Source: an uncultured Clostridia bacterium (lineage in GTDB: Bacteria > Bacillota > Clostridia > Christensenellales > Aristaeellaceae). From it: a stretch of 18,765 nucleotides of DNA. The notes under the pieces were generated by a model. That model searched no databases. It was not told where the DNA came from and saw only the letters and a list, made by a program, of their open reading frames with translations. Below, one piece after another: positions 1-7,226 of this stretch (position 1 is the stretch's first letter; each line of letters opens with the position of its first letter). The stretch covers positions 1-18,765 of the forward strand of contig CAKUKP010000062.1 of assembly GCA_934663625.1 (NCBI GenBank), in the 5' to 3' direction. The position numbers were made by a program, and so were the translations under genes.

Positions 1-200
1 CCATCGCGGACGCAATGCCGGATATGACCCTCCAGCACCACCTTGCCGCAGCCGTTCAGCGCGGATTTCGCGGCGTTGATCTGCGACAGGATATCCTCAC
101 AGGGCACATCCTGATCGATCATTCGATCGACCGCCTGCACCTGCCCGATAATCTTTTTCAAACGGCGATGCAGATTTTCCGCATCCATACATTGTTTCAT
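1..200 (-). CDS. csoR: CsoR-type copper-sensing transcriptional repressor (3' end outside window)
   Basis: The first 66 codons are present and the gene runs off the left edge. CsoR proteins are small all-helical DNA-binding repressors that release copper-efflux promoters when they bind Cu(I). The reading starts MKQCMDAENLHRRLKKIIGQ and contains the family pattern RLKKIIGQ, then DILSQI, then LEGHIRHCV. The metal ligands are visible: Cys34, His59 and Cys63. Their spacing (25 and 4 residues) equals that of the classical CsoR Cys-His-Cys triad, which favours copper sensing over the formaldehyde (FrmR), nickel (RcnR) or persulfide (CstR) branches. Extra cysteines lie at 4 and 51. The ATG at 200 follows GGGGAGGA at a good distance. 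No copA or copZ is visible, but the downstream side is cut off. Confidence 0.9.
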   Translation of the reverse strand, partial: MKQCMDAENLHRRLKKIIGQVQAVDRMIDQDVPCEDILSQINAAKSALNGCGKVVLEGHIRHCVRD

Positions 201-538
201 CGCTGTTCCTCCCCTGTCAAACCATGGTTTGTGGCTTACGCCATCCACGACACATAAATCCATAAATCAAATTTCATCAAACCAAGGATAGCACATTCGC
301 GCCTAAAAATCAAGTGCGGACGGCTTGCAAAAGTGCTCGGCATGTACTAGAGCTGAATATAATTAACAGAGAATATCCATGGTGATTGTTTGGAAACACA
401 GCTTTATTCTTTCACCACTTGGTTGTCTGTTTTTCTCTTCCGCTATTTTCTTTCTTAGGTGTTAATGCAGGTTTGGGACTTCGGATAGCAATCCATCTTA
501 AACACATTTCTTTCTTACCAATTATATCACTGTTCCCC
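201..538. other. Intergenic region between recQ and csoR, AT-richer than its surroundings
   Basis: No convincing gene is present in these 338 bases. A perfect 12-bp palindrome, AAACCATGGTTT, lies at 219-230 just before the csoR ribosome binding site and could be an operator. A weak minus-strand promoter for csoR can be drawn with TTGATG at 275-280, a 17-base spacer and TTATGT at 252-257. A TATAAT on the minus strand at 521-526 has no matching -35 box. No terminator hairpin was seen after recQ. Confidence 0.4.
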
Positions 539-2356
539 TCACTTAAATTCCGCAATCTTTTGCAAAAACAATTCTCCGTAGCGTTTCAGTTTGAATTCTC
601 CTACGCCTTTGACATCCAGCATTTCGCTATCCGTTTTGGGTTTTTTGCGCGCCATATCGTGAAGCGTTGCATCGGAAAACACCATGTAGGCCGCAATGCC
701 GCGCTGCTTTGCAATCTGCGCACGAAGGATTCTGAGCTGTTCAAAGAGATCGGAGGATTGAGTACTTTCCTTCCGCGAGGATTTCTTTTCTTTTGGCTGC
801 TCGGTGGAACGAACTCTGATTTCAACCTTCTGCCCGCCAAACAGGATTTCTCTTGCCTTTTCGGTATCGCGCAGCGACTGATGCTGTGCTTCGACGGCTA
901 GGTATCCCTGCGCCATCAAAGCGTCGATGTAGGCATGAATATCAGATCGGGAGGTATTGCGCATCATGCCGTAGGTCGTGATTTCATCCAGATGCAATTG
1001 CGCGATGCGCCGATCCTTACTGCCGCGCAGAACCCGAATCACAAGGGCAGCGCCCACATAGTAACCCAGCTTGCTTTTAATCCGCTTCACACAGGATAGA
1101 ATCATCTGCGCTTCGCGGGTGAAATCCCGTATTTCAAACTGCCCAGTGCAATTGGAGCAGTTGCCGCAAAGCGGCGGGTGCTCCTGTCCGAAATAATCCA
1201 GAATGTAGCCCCGCAGGCACTTTTCCGTTTTGCAGTAGCCGATCATGATGGAAAGGCGTTTCAATTCCATCTTCCGGATCTGTTCCTGTTCCATGGGCAT
1301 AAGCGCTTCATTCTGTTCGCCGTTTTCGATGAGAAAACGCGCCGTTCGCACATCGCCGCTGCTATAGAGCAATACACAGTCCGACGCTTCGCCATCGCGG
1401 CCGGCCCTGCCCGCCTCCTGATAATAGGCTTCCAAACTTTGCGGCATATTGTAGTGGAGCACATAGCGCACATTGGATTTATCAATCCCCATGCCGAAGG
1501 CGTTGGTTGCCACCATGACGGGTTTTCGATCGTACACGAAATCCTCCTGATTCCGCCTGCGTTCCTCCTCCGACAGTCCCGCATGATAGCGCGTGGCTGG
1601 AAAACCGTAGGCACACAGCAGATCGCAAACCGTTTCCACCTTTTTGCGGGTCGCGCAGTATATGATGCCGCTCTCATCCGGATGCGCGCGCAGAATCCGC
1701 ATCAATTCATCGTTTTTCCGGCTCGGCGACAGTACTTCGTAACGCAGGTTCGGCCGGTCGAAGCCCGTGATTACGCGCAGCGGATTTTGCAATTCCAGAA
1801 TGCGCTCCACATCTCCGCGCACCACATCCGTTGCCGTCGCTGTGAACGCAGCCACCACGGGGCGTTTGCGCAGGTTCTTGATGAAATCAACTATTTTCAG
1901 GTAGCTGGGGCGAAAATCCTGTCCCCACGATGAAATGCAGTGCGCTTCATCTACCGCGATCAGGCTGATTTCCATATCGTTTGCAAGCGCAAGAAAACCA
2001 TCCGTCATCAACCGTTCCGGCGCAATGTAGATGATTTTGTATTGACCGTCCCGAATCCGCGAAAACGCCGTGCGCATCTGTGATGAAGTAAGCGTACTGT
2101 TGATATAGGCGGCTGAAATTCCAGCTTCCTTTAACGCCTTCACCTGATCCTGCATCAGAGAAATCAGCGGCGAAATTACGAGCGTGATTCCGGACAGCAG
2201 CAGCGCGGGGATCTGATAGCACAAACTCTTTCCGCCGCCGGTTGGCATGATTCCAAAAACATCGCGTCCTGCCAGAATCGCATCGATCAATTGACCCTGC
2301 CCCTCACGGAACGCAGTATAACCGAAGTATTCACGAAGCGCGGATTGTTTGTCCAT
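539..2356 (-). CDS. recQ: ATP-dependent DNA helicase RecQ
   Basis: RecQ is a 3'-5' DNA helicase used in recombination and fork repair. The protein is 605 residues, the usual bacterial length, with all three expected parts. The helicase core has the Q-motif FREGQ (16-20), Walker A TGGGKS (39-44), the DEAH box (136-139) followed by the aromatic loop WGQDFRPSY, and motif VI QEAGRAGRDG. The zinc-binding domain shows a CLRGYILDYFG segment and a CGNCSNC cluster. A winged-helix segment and a C-terminal HRDC domain follow; the HRDC part carries DVKGVGEFKLKRYG near the end. I chose the ATG at 2356 (MDKQSAL) because GGCGGGAAG lies just upstream. An in-frame ATG at 2374 overlaps that site and has no ribosome binding site of its own. 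Confidence 0.95.
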   Translation of the reverse strand: MDKQSALREYFGYTAFREGQGQLIDAILAGRDVFGIMPTGGGKSLCYQIPALLLSGITLVISPLISLMQDQVKALKEAGISAAYINSTLTSSQMRTAFSRIRDGQYKIIYIAPERLMTDGFLALANDMEISLIAVDEAHCISSWGQDFRPSYLKIVDFIKNLRKRPVVAAFTATATDVVRGDVERILELQNPLRVITGFDRPNLRYEVLSPSRKNDELMRILRAHPDESGIIYCATRKKVETVCDLLCAYGFPATRYHAGLSEEERRRNQEDFVYDRKPVMVATNAFGMGIDKSNVRYVLHYNMPQSLEAYYQEAGRAGRDGEASDCVLLYSSGDVRTARFLIENGEQNEALMPMEQEQIRKMELKRLSIMIGYCKTEKCLRGYILDYFGQEHPPLCGNCSNCTGQFEIRDFTREAQMILSCVKRIKSKLGYYVGAALVIRVLRGSKDRRIAQLHLDEITTYGMMRNTSRSDIHAYIDALMAQGYLAVEAQHQSLRDTEKAREILFGGQKVEIRVRSTEQPKEKKSSRKESTQSSDLFEQLRILRAQIAKQRGIAAYMVFSDATLHDMARKKPKTDSEMLDVKGVGEFKLKRYGELFLQKIAEFK

Positions 2357-2403
2357 ACACTTCCCGCCTTTCATGCCGAAAATCAGATATTTACCCCAAA
2401 TTC

Positions 2404-2432
2404 ATTATATTTACCATTACGAATTCCGTCAA
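2404..2432 (-). promoter_or_regulatory. Sigma-A promoter of recQ
   Basis: On the minus strand TTGACG (2427-2432) is followed by a 17-base spacer and a perfect TATAAT (2404-2409). Transcription would start near 2397 and give a leader of about 40 bases before the recQ ATG at 2356. It lies between the ABC exporter terminator and recQ, so recQ has its own unit. Confidence 0.8.
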
Positions 2433-2465
2433 GCGCAATCTGAGAATTTATAACGTCGATCAGCA

Positions 2466-2519
2466 AAACAGAGCCGACGATGCACACCCGATTGGATGTG
2501 CGAATCATCGGCTCTGTTT
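2466..2519 (-). terminator. Long hairpin terminator after the ABC permease gene
   Basis: AAACAGAGCCGA (2466-2477) pairs with TCGGCTCTGTTT (2508-2519) in a perfect 12-bp outer stem. Inner arms, GCACA with TGTGC, continue the helix past a small bulge. On the minus strand the stem is followed by TTTT. It stands 70 bases past the permease stop codon and upstream of the recQ promoter. The stem ends in A/T pairs on both sides, so it may work in both directions. Confidence 0.7.
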
Positions 2520-2589
2520 CGATGTAACCGGTTCTGATTACCGCTTATTCCATTATTCCATTTTGAGATTTTTCCGGAAGCGCATTCGT

Positions 2590-3330
2590 TTACTCCCAAC
2601 GAAAAAAGCGCACGGAGAGCGCCGTGCAAAGCGCGGCAACGCCGATCATTACGCAAAACGGCGCCAGTATGCTGCCCGCGCAGATCGCTAAAAAAGCATT
2701 TTTCATCATCGTAATGCCCTGTGTGAGCGGGAAGAAACGGACGATCTTCTGCATCACGGGCGGCATGACCTCGATCGGCAGCGTTGTGCCGGAAAAGATC
2801 AGCATCGGGAAATAGAGAATCGACGCAATGACGCTGGCCTGCTTGACATCCCTTGCCACGCCGCCGACCAGCATGCCGATGGACAGGGTAGAAAGCATGG
2901 TAAGCGCCCAGCTTCCAAGGAAAGCCGGAAGCGAGCCGCGCAGCCGAACGCCCCACAGAAGCGCCGCAGCCGACAGCGTCGCGAGGGACACGGCGCAGTA
3001 GACGATATACATGGACAGCTCTACCCCAAGAATGAATATCGGACTGACCGGCGTAACGCGAAAGCGCTTGAGAATTTTCATCTCTCTCAGGCTGGATACC
3101 GCCTGCGGCAAACCCATCAGACAGCCGGCGCAAATGGCAATCGCACCGGTCGCGCCAAATGTCTGTTCCAAAAAAGTATAATCCGCACCGTTATAGGCGG
3201 GCTTTGTGCTATAGATGACGCCGAGAATGGCGAAAATTGCGAGCGGCATGATCACGGCGAAGATCGGCATATTCATATCCCGCAAGCTGAGCTTTAACTC
3301 CGTTTTCAGAAAGGTGAAAAATCGTTTCAT
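2590..3330 (-). CDS. ABC-2 type transporter permease
   Basis: A 246-residue membrane protein of the ABC-2 (drug or lipid exporter) permease family. It has a short cytoplasmic N-terminus (MKRFFTFLKTELKLSLRD) and about six hydrophobic segments, beginning with MPIFAVIMPLAIFAILGVIY. The segment with LIFSGTTLPIEVMPPVMQKI and FFPLTQGI is typical of the loop before the last membrane spans in this family. Its ATG overlaps the stop codon of the upstream ATPase gene by four bases (ATGA at 3327-3330), so the pair was built for coupled translation. The reading frame is intact, but the partner ATPase is frameshifted and the exporter may not work. The substrate cannot be read from the sequence. Confidence 0.88.
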   Translation of the reverse strand: MKRFFTFLKTELKLSLRDMNMPIFAVIMPLAIFAILGVIYSTKPAYNGADYTFLEQTFGATGAIAICAGCLMGLPQAVSSLREMKILKRFRVTPVSPIFILGVELSMYIVYCAVSLATLSAAALLWGVRLRGSLPAFLGSWALTMLSTLSIGMLVGGVARDVKQASVIASILYFPMLIFSGTTLPIEVMPPVMQKIVRFFPLTQGITMMKNAFLAICAGSILAPFCVMIGVAALCTALSVRFFRWE

Positions 3331-4048
3331 GCGTCCGCCTCCTCATCCGAAAGCTGCAAATAGGCGTCTTCAAAGCGTTCACAGCCGCATTGTTTTTTCG
3401 CCTGTTCTACAGTTCCGCAAAATACAGGCTTACCCTTTTTCAAAATGCAGATTCCATCGCACAATGCTTCCACTTCATCCATAAAGTATGAAGTCAGAAA
3501 AATCGTAAGTCCCTGTTTCTTCAGGGCTTCGAGCGTTTTCCAAACGCCGCGGCGCGCTCTTGCGTCCAATCCGGTGGTCAGTTCGTCAAGAAATACCAGC
3601 TCCAGCTGCGGGATCAGCGCAGCACGATAAAAAGCCGCTGCCGTTCGCCGCCCGAAAGGCTTTTCACCGCCGCGTTTGCCTTATCGCCGATGCCGAACTG
3701 CGCACACAGAGCGCGCCAATCGGCGCGCTTGCGATAGAGGCTTGCGGTTTCCTCACAAAGTTCGGAAACCCTGATTTCTCTATGATAGTCGCCCTCCTGA
3801 AACTGCACGCCGATCCGTTCAAAAAGCGCGCGGCGGCGCTTTTTCGGGTTTTGTCCCAGCAGACGAACCGTACCCGCATCCGCCTGCTTGGTGCCGAGCA
3901 TGCATTCGATCGCAGTGCTTTTCCCAGCGCCGTTTGCGCCGAGCAGGCCGAACACCGTACCGCACGTCACAGAAAGATTCAGATGATCAACCACCGTTTT
4001 TCCTGCGTATGCTTTGGTAAGCCCTTCTACAAGAATCGCTTCTCTCAT
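3327..4048 (-). pseudogene. ABC transporter ATPase, split by a one-base frameshift
   Basis: The 5' part (4048 down to 3614, 144 residues) has Walker A GANGAGKS (37-44), a Q-loop VQFQEG and the signature LSGGE (131-135), then stops right after RLFIVLR. The 3' part continues in another frame with Walker B and D-loop (LELVFLDELTTGLD) and runs to 3327. Adding one G between 3619 and 3620 (CTGCGC to CTGGCGC) restores a smooth reading, IVLALIPQLELVFLDE. An extra T in the TTTTT run at 3629-3633 would also rejoin the frames. Past the break the H-loop reads LTSYFMDEVE, where the family normally has His in place of Tyr, a second likely lesion. The gene starts at an ATG after a G-rich stretch and overlaps the permease start by four bases. 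A sequencing error is possible for the shift, but would not explain the missing His. Confidence 0.85.
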
Positions 4049-4300
4049 TTCCGAACCCCCCCGACCGATCGCGGTTCGATTACAGCCTTCGTAAAAATCG
4101 GTTGAATGTTATACACGTCGATTTTCTTCTTTCGCGGTTCACGTTATTTTGCGCCGCGGATATAAAGAATGTGAAGGGCACAGAGCTTTGCGCAGAATCG
4201 ATCGAATTCCGCCCCTGATAATCCCGCGTTCTTCTCACCTTCGGCAGCTTGTATTCTACCGCACCGCACAGAAATTATCTCGACGTTCCTTGCCATATAG
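4049..4300. other. Intergenic region upstream of the ABC ATPase
   Basis: No gene is supported in these 252 bases. On the minus strand a TATAAC box lies about 60 bases before the ATPase start, but no good -35 box matches it. The only possible ribosome binding element is a run of G just before the ATPase ATG. Confidence 0.3.
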
Positions 4301-4335
4301 AAAAAACCCCCCGAAAGACAATCTGTCTTTCGGGG
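4301..4335 (-). terminator. Rho-independent terminator of the rplM-rpsI operon
   Basis: CCCCGAAAGACA (4309-4320) pairs perfectly with TGTCTTTCGGGG (4324-4335) around a three-base loop. On the minus strand the stem runs into GG and then TTTTTT. It begins 22 bases after the rpsI stop codon. Confidence 0.93.
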
Positions 4336-4357
4336 ATTTTGAATTGATCGCGTATAA

Positions 4358-4753
4358 TTATCTCTTCGAGAACTGGGGCGCGCGGCGGGCGGCCTTGAGA
4401 CCGTACTTCTTGCGCTCCTTCATGCGCGGATCACGGGTCAGGAAGCCAGCCTTCTTGATGGCGGCCTTGTAGCCTTCATCCGCCTTTACCAGCGCGCGGG
4501 CGATGCCATGACGGATCGCGCCAGCCTGGCCGGTGAATCCGCCGCCCTTGCAGTTGACGATCACGTCGAACTTGCCGAGGGTTTCGGTCAGCTCAAGGGG
4601 CTGACGAACGACGGTCTTCAGCGTTTCATAGCCGAAGTATTCGTCCAGATTACGCTTGTTGATAACGATATTGCCCTCACCGGGGATCAGACGAACGCGA
4701 GCGATCGCCTTTTTTCTTCTGCCAACGGCATGGAAGCAAACAGTATTAGCCAT
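4358..4753 (-). CDS. rpsI: 30S ribosomal protein S9
   Basis: The 131-residue protein matches S9 from end to end. The N-terminal GRRKKAIARVRL, the central GGGFTGQAGAIRHGIARAL, and the C-terminal RDPRMKERKKYGLKAARRAPQFSKR are all present; the final SKR tail reaches the tRNA at the P site in known ribosomes. The ATG at 4753 follows GGGAGGAGG. It lies 19 bases after the rplM stop codon, the standard bacterial rplM-rpsI arrangement, and is followed by a strong terminator. Confidence 0.98.
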   Translation of the reverse strand: MANTVCFHAVGRRKKAIARVRLIPGEGNIVINKRNLDEYFGYETLKTVVRQPLELTETLGKFDVIVNCKGGGFTGQAGAIRHGIARALVKADEGYKAAIKKAGFLTRDPRMKERKKYGLKAARRAPQFSKR

Positions 4754-4772
4754 TTTTCGTCCTCCTCCCTAA

Positions 4773-5201
4773 TCACAGCTTGAGCAGTTCAGGCTTCTGT
4801 GCCTGATGCTTGTGCTCTGCGCCGGTATATACGAACAGCTTCTTCGCCATCGCGTAGCCGAGGGGTCCCTTCGGCAGCATGCGGCGAACAGCCTCGGTGA
4901 AAGCGAAATCGCTCTTCTTGGCCATCAGCTTGCGATAGCTGACTTCCTTCAGTCCGCCCGGATAGCCGGTATGATAGCGGTACATCTTGTCATCCAGCTT
5001 GTTGCCGGTCAGCACCAGCTTATCGGTGTTGATCACGATGATGTAATCGCCGCAATCGCAGTTCGGGGTGAAGGTGGGCTTATGCTTGCCACGGAGCATG
5101 GAAGCTACCTGAGAAGCCAGGCGGCCGAGTACCATGCCCTCTGCGTCGATCACGTACCACTTACGTTCGACGTTCTGGGGATTCGCCATATAAGTACTCA
5201 C
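4773..5201 (-). CDS. rplM: 50S ribosomal protein L13
   Basis: The protein is 142 residues and shows typical L13 sequence: MANPQNVERKWYVIDAEG near the start, LGRLASQVASMLRGKHKP, GDYIIVIN, YRYHTGYPGGLKE, and AVRRMLPKGPLG. I chose the GTG at 5201 (V-STYMANPQ) because GGAGG lies eight bases upstream. A longer reading from a TTG at 5216 would start inside the ribosome binding site and add five residues not expected in L13. It is first in a two-gene operon with rpsI and has a near-perfect sigma-A promoter and a ~100-base leader. Confidence 0.97.
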   Translation of the reverse strand: MSTYMANPQNVERKWYVIDAEGMVLGRLASQVASMLRGKHKPTFTPNCDCGDYIIVINTDKLVLTGNKLDDKMYRYHTGYPGGLKEVSYRKLMAKKSDFAFTEAVRRMLPKGPLGYAMAKKLFVYTGAEHKHQAQKPELLKL

Positions 5202-5301
5202 GAGTAATTCCTCCAAATAAGATCAATGCTTTTGCGAATCAGTGTGGTCAGTACCGACGCGCATCATGCCTTAGCTCGGGGCTAGTGAGCGTATTGACAC
5301 A
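5202..5301 (-). promoter_or_regulatory. rplM 5' leader, possible ribosomal-protein autoregulatory RNA
   Basis: About 100 untranslated bases separate the predicted start of transcription from the rplM GTG. L13 leaders with autoregulatory structure are known in Firmicutes. Here I can see only a short TAGC/GCTA hairpin around CCCGA and other partial pairings, so the assignment rests on position and length. Confidence 0.3.
5210..5214 (-). promoter_or_regulatory. Ribosome binding site that fixes the rplM GTG start
   Basis: GGAGG on the minus strand lies eight bases before GTG at 5201. It overlaps the alternative TTG start at 5216, which it therefore excludes. Confidence 0.85.
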
Positions 5302-5307
5302 AGTGAT

Positions 5308-5336
5308 ATTATAACCCATTGTGCAAGAATCGTCAA
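5308..5336 (-). promoter_or_regulatory. Sigma-A promoter of the rplM-rpsI operon
   Basis: On the minus strand TTGACG (5331-5336), a 17-base spacer and a perfect TATAAT (5308-5313). The -35 box lies about 30 bases past the stop codon of the upstream membrane-protein gene, with no clear terminator between them. Confidence 0.88.
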
Positions 5337-5367
5337 TTGAATTCGGCATAATCTTGATAATTTAACA

Positions 5368-6207
5368 TCACAATTCGCGCCTTTCCCGCACAATTCGGAT
5401 CGTGCCGCGGACGCAGACGCGCAATGTCAGCGCCGCGCCGGAAATCATCAGAATGGATACCGCGATCTGCCCCGCGCTCCCCCACGCCGCCGCCATGGCG
5501 ATAAACGGCTGGCGCAGCGAAAGCACGTTCTTGCCCGCGCTTTTCATGCACAGATACGCAATTTCCAGCATACAGAACAGCGCGCCGCCCGCGCAAAGCG
5601 CCGATTTTTCATCATGCGCCGCGTCCAGCATCGCGCTGCCGGTCACGGCGCACAGCATCGATCCGTGCAGCGCGCCGGAAAGCACCGATGCTGGAATGGA
5701 ATCTTCAATCAACAGCTGCACGTGCGAAAGTCCGGATTTTACCGATCTTCCGCCCAGCATCAGAAACAGCGCGCCCAGCACGCAGACGAATATCCAGATC
5801 GCGCCCGCCGCGCCGCGATCGCGCGCCAGCGCCGCGGCGAGCAATACGCATATTCCCGCGCCCACGATGTATGCCTGCTGCGCGGGCAGCAGAATTTCCG
5901 CAATCCGCCCCGCCATATTCACCGATCGAAGCGCCGCAATCGCCATCGCGGCAAGGTGCAGAAGCGCCGCCGCCTGACCCGCGCCCGCGCCCATGCGCCT
6001 GCGCAGCGCCAGCGGCAGATTATCCGCGCCGGTATCGCGCTTCAATCGAACGCACAGAAGCCCGAAGCCAGCATAAATCGCCGCGGCGATCAGCGCCGCA
6101 ATGTGCGCACCTCGACCCAGCTGCGCGTAAAACAGCGCGATTTCACTTCCGGATGCATAGCCCGCGCCGAGCGCCGCCGCAAGACAGATCCATTTTTTGC
6201 CGTTCAT
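5368..6207 (-). CDS. YkvI-like multi-pass membrane protein
   Basis: A 279-residue, very alanine-rich protein with about eight hydrophobic segments. The first span carries GAGYASGSEIALFYAQLG, which resembles the opening motif (G-G-x-A-S/T-G-x-E-x-x-x-F) of YkvI-type proteins, relatives of the APC transporter superfamily. Such proteins are usually described as longer, about 350 residues, so this copy is short. Function and substrate are unknown. The ATG at 6207 follows GGCGGGTGA. It is the last of three minus-strand genes whose promoter probably lies near 7130; 73 bases separate it from the small membrane protein upstream. The family call rests on one motif plus topology and is moderate. Confidence 0.55.
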   Translation of the reverse strand: MNGKKWICLAAALGAGYASGSEIALFYAQLGRGAHIAALIAAAIYAGFGLLCVRLKRDTGADNLPLALRRRMGAGAGQAAALLHLAAMAIAALRSVNMAGRIAEILLPAQQAYIVGAGICVLLAAALARDRGAAGAIWIFVCVLGALFLMLGGRSVKSGLSHVQLLIEDSIPASVLSGALHGSMLCAVTGSAMLDAAHDEKSALCAGGALFCMLEIAYLCMKSAGKNVLSLRQPFIAMAAAWGSAGQIAVSILMISGAALTLRVCVRGTIRIVRERREL

Positions 6208-6280
6208 GGCTTCACCCGCCGATTTTCAAAGATGATAGTATCTTATGTGATTCGGCGAATTTCATGAATCGGCGCCGGCT

Positions 6281-6568
6281 TCAGTTCCGGTTTTGCGCTT
6301 CCCTGCCCAACTCTTCGGCGGTTTTATCCACGGGCGTTTCCACATCCGGCACATAATCGTCGAGCGTCTTATGCGGCGGCTGGGTTTTCTCGACCACGGG
6401 CGGGCGCGTAACGATTTCGGCAGGCGCGGCAAACATCGGATCCGGTTCGGATGCATTCACATCCGCATTTTTGATAAAGCTCACCGCGCCGCGCACCACG
6501 ATGAAGCCCAGCGTAATGAGCGCAGCGATGAGAATCACGCCCGCAATGATTTTGATTTTGTTTCGCAT
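6281..6568 (-). CDS. Small one-pass membrane protein, function unknown
   Basis: A 95-residue protein with a basic start (MRNKIKI), one hydrophobic span (about 7-29) and a proline-rich, acidic tail with PDPMFAAPAE and VEKTQPPHKTLDDYVPD. By the positive-inside rule the tail should face outside. I recognise no family. The ATG at 6568 has AGAAGG upstream. A terminator hairpin sits only 14 bases before the start codon, leaving no room for a promoter between, so expression must come from read-through or from transcription starting inside the P-loop gene. Confidence 0.7.
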   Translation of the reverse strand: MRNKIKIIAGVILIAALITLGFIVVRGAVSFIKNADVNASEPDPMFAAPAEIVTRPPVVEKTQPPHKTLDDYVPDVETPVDKTAEELGREAQNRN

Positions 6569-6582
6569 AGCCTTCTGAAAAG

Positions 6583-6604
6583 AGCCGCCCGTTGCCGGAC
6601 GGCT
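6583..6604 (-). terminator. Hairpin terminator or attenuator inside the three-gene unit
   Basis: On the minus strand AGCCGTCCG pairs with CGGGCGGCT (nine pairs, one G-T) around a GCAA loop, followed by CTTTTC. It lies after the P-loop gene and just before the ribosome binding site of the small membrane protein. The T-run is short, so partial termination is likely. Confidence 0.7.
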
Positions 6605-6626
6605 TTAGACCGCAATATTCGTAATG

Positions 6627-7052
6627 TCAGATCACGTACTTCTGGATGTAGTCCGGAACGACGTTCTCCGCCGCGCTGATGGAAATCAGGAATTTGCAGT
6701 TGTGCGCCTCGGACAGCGCATCCAGCTTTTCGAAGAACACCTTCATTTCCGCATCCTCCAGCGGCGTGCGCACCAGCTTTTTAAACGCATCCATCGCAAT
6801 CAGAGATACATCAAAATTCGCCGACAGCATACCGCAGATGAACGCCAGCATTTCATTGGCGGTGCTTTTATGCCCTACGGGATATTCGCTGGCGTCTACG
6901 AAGCGGATTTCATGCCGCAGATCGTACATATATCGCTTATCGTCATCGATAAAAATGATGTTGCCGTGTTCATTCTTCAGTGATTCGTTTACAAGATCAA
7001 TCAGACGCTTGGTTTTTCCGCTTCCCTTATCGCCCAGAATAATCTGTATCAA
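6627..7052 (-). CDS. Small P-loop ATPase-like protein, function unknown
   Basis: A 141-residue soluble protein that opens with a beta-strand and a Walker A motif, MIQIILGDKGSGKT (GDKGSGKT, 7-14). A second hydrophobic strand, DVSLIAMDAF, looks like Walker B, and ISISA sits near the C-terminus. It is too short for a full AAA+ or kinase fold with lid. Similar stand-alone P-loop proteins occur in clostridia, but I cannot name a role. The start is TTG at 7052, nine bases after AAGGAG at 7062-7067; no ATG is in frame. It is first in a minus-strand unit with a one-pass membrane protein and a YkvI-like protein. Confidence 0.75.
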   Translation of the reverse strand: MIQIILGDKGSGKTKRLIDLVNESLKNEHGNIIFIDDDKRYMYDLRHEIRFVDASEYPVGHKSTANEMLAFICGMLSANFDVSLIAMDAFKKLVRTPLEDAEMKVFFEKLDALSEAHNCKFLISISAAENVVPDYIQKYVI

Positions 7053-7061
7053 CCCAATCAG

Positions 7062-7067
7062 CTCCTT
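7062..7067 (-). promoter_or_regulatory. Ribosome binding site selecting a TTG start
   Basis: AAGGAG on the minus strand precedes TTG at 7052 by nine bases. No ATG or GTG lies in frame near it. Confidence 0.7.
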
Positions 7068-7120
7068 TCCATCGTGACTGTGCCGCCGATTTCACAAAAC
7101 CGGCGCTCCTACTTCACTTC

Positions 7121-7142
7121 AATTTGTATTATACAACAAATT
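7121..7142 (-). promoter_or_regulatory. -10 box flanked by an inverted repeat (promoter/operator of the P-loop gene)
   Basis: On the minus strand a perfect TATAAT (7128-7133) sits between the arms of an inverted repeat, AATTTGT and ACAAATT, spaced by eight bases. The -35 region 17 bases upstream is poor (TAGCCA), which suits a regulated promoter. The resulting ~70-base leader holds a second hairpin at 7085-7104 (GCCGGTTT with AAATCGGC) that lacks a T-run. No clear promoter could be assigned to the plus-strand Nudix gene in this gap. Confidence 0.45.
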
Positions 7143-7226
7143 CGCATTCTTGGCTAGAGGGTATCGGCAGGAATTTGCGTCTAAAGCACGAATATATTTT
7201 GAAGAGTATTTGGAAGGGGTATTCAT

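Noticed and set aside
219..230. The palindrome AAACCATGGTTT as a CsoR operator
   Set aside because: Known CsoR operators are G/C-tract palindromes and this is not; it could serve another regulator or be chance.
412..507. A 31-codon minus-strand reading frame downstream of recQ, with a TATAAT close before it
   Set aside because: It has no real ribosome binding site, no -35 box and no recognisable sequence; the region is AT-rich and low in coding character.
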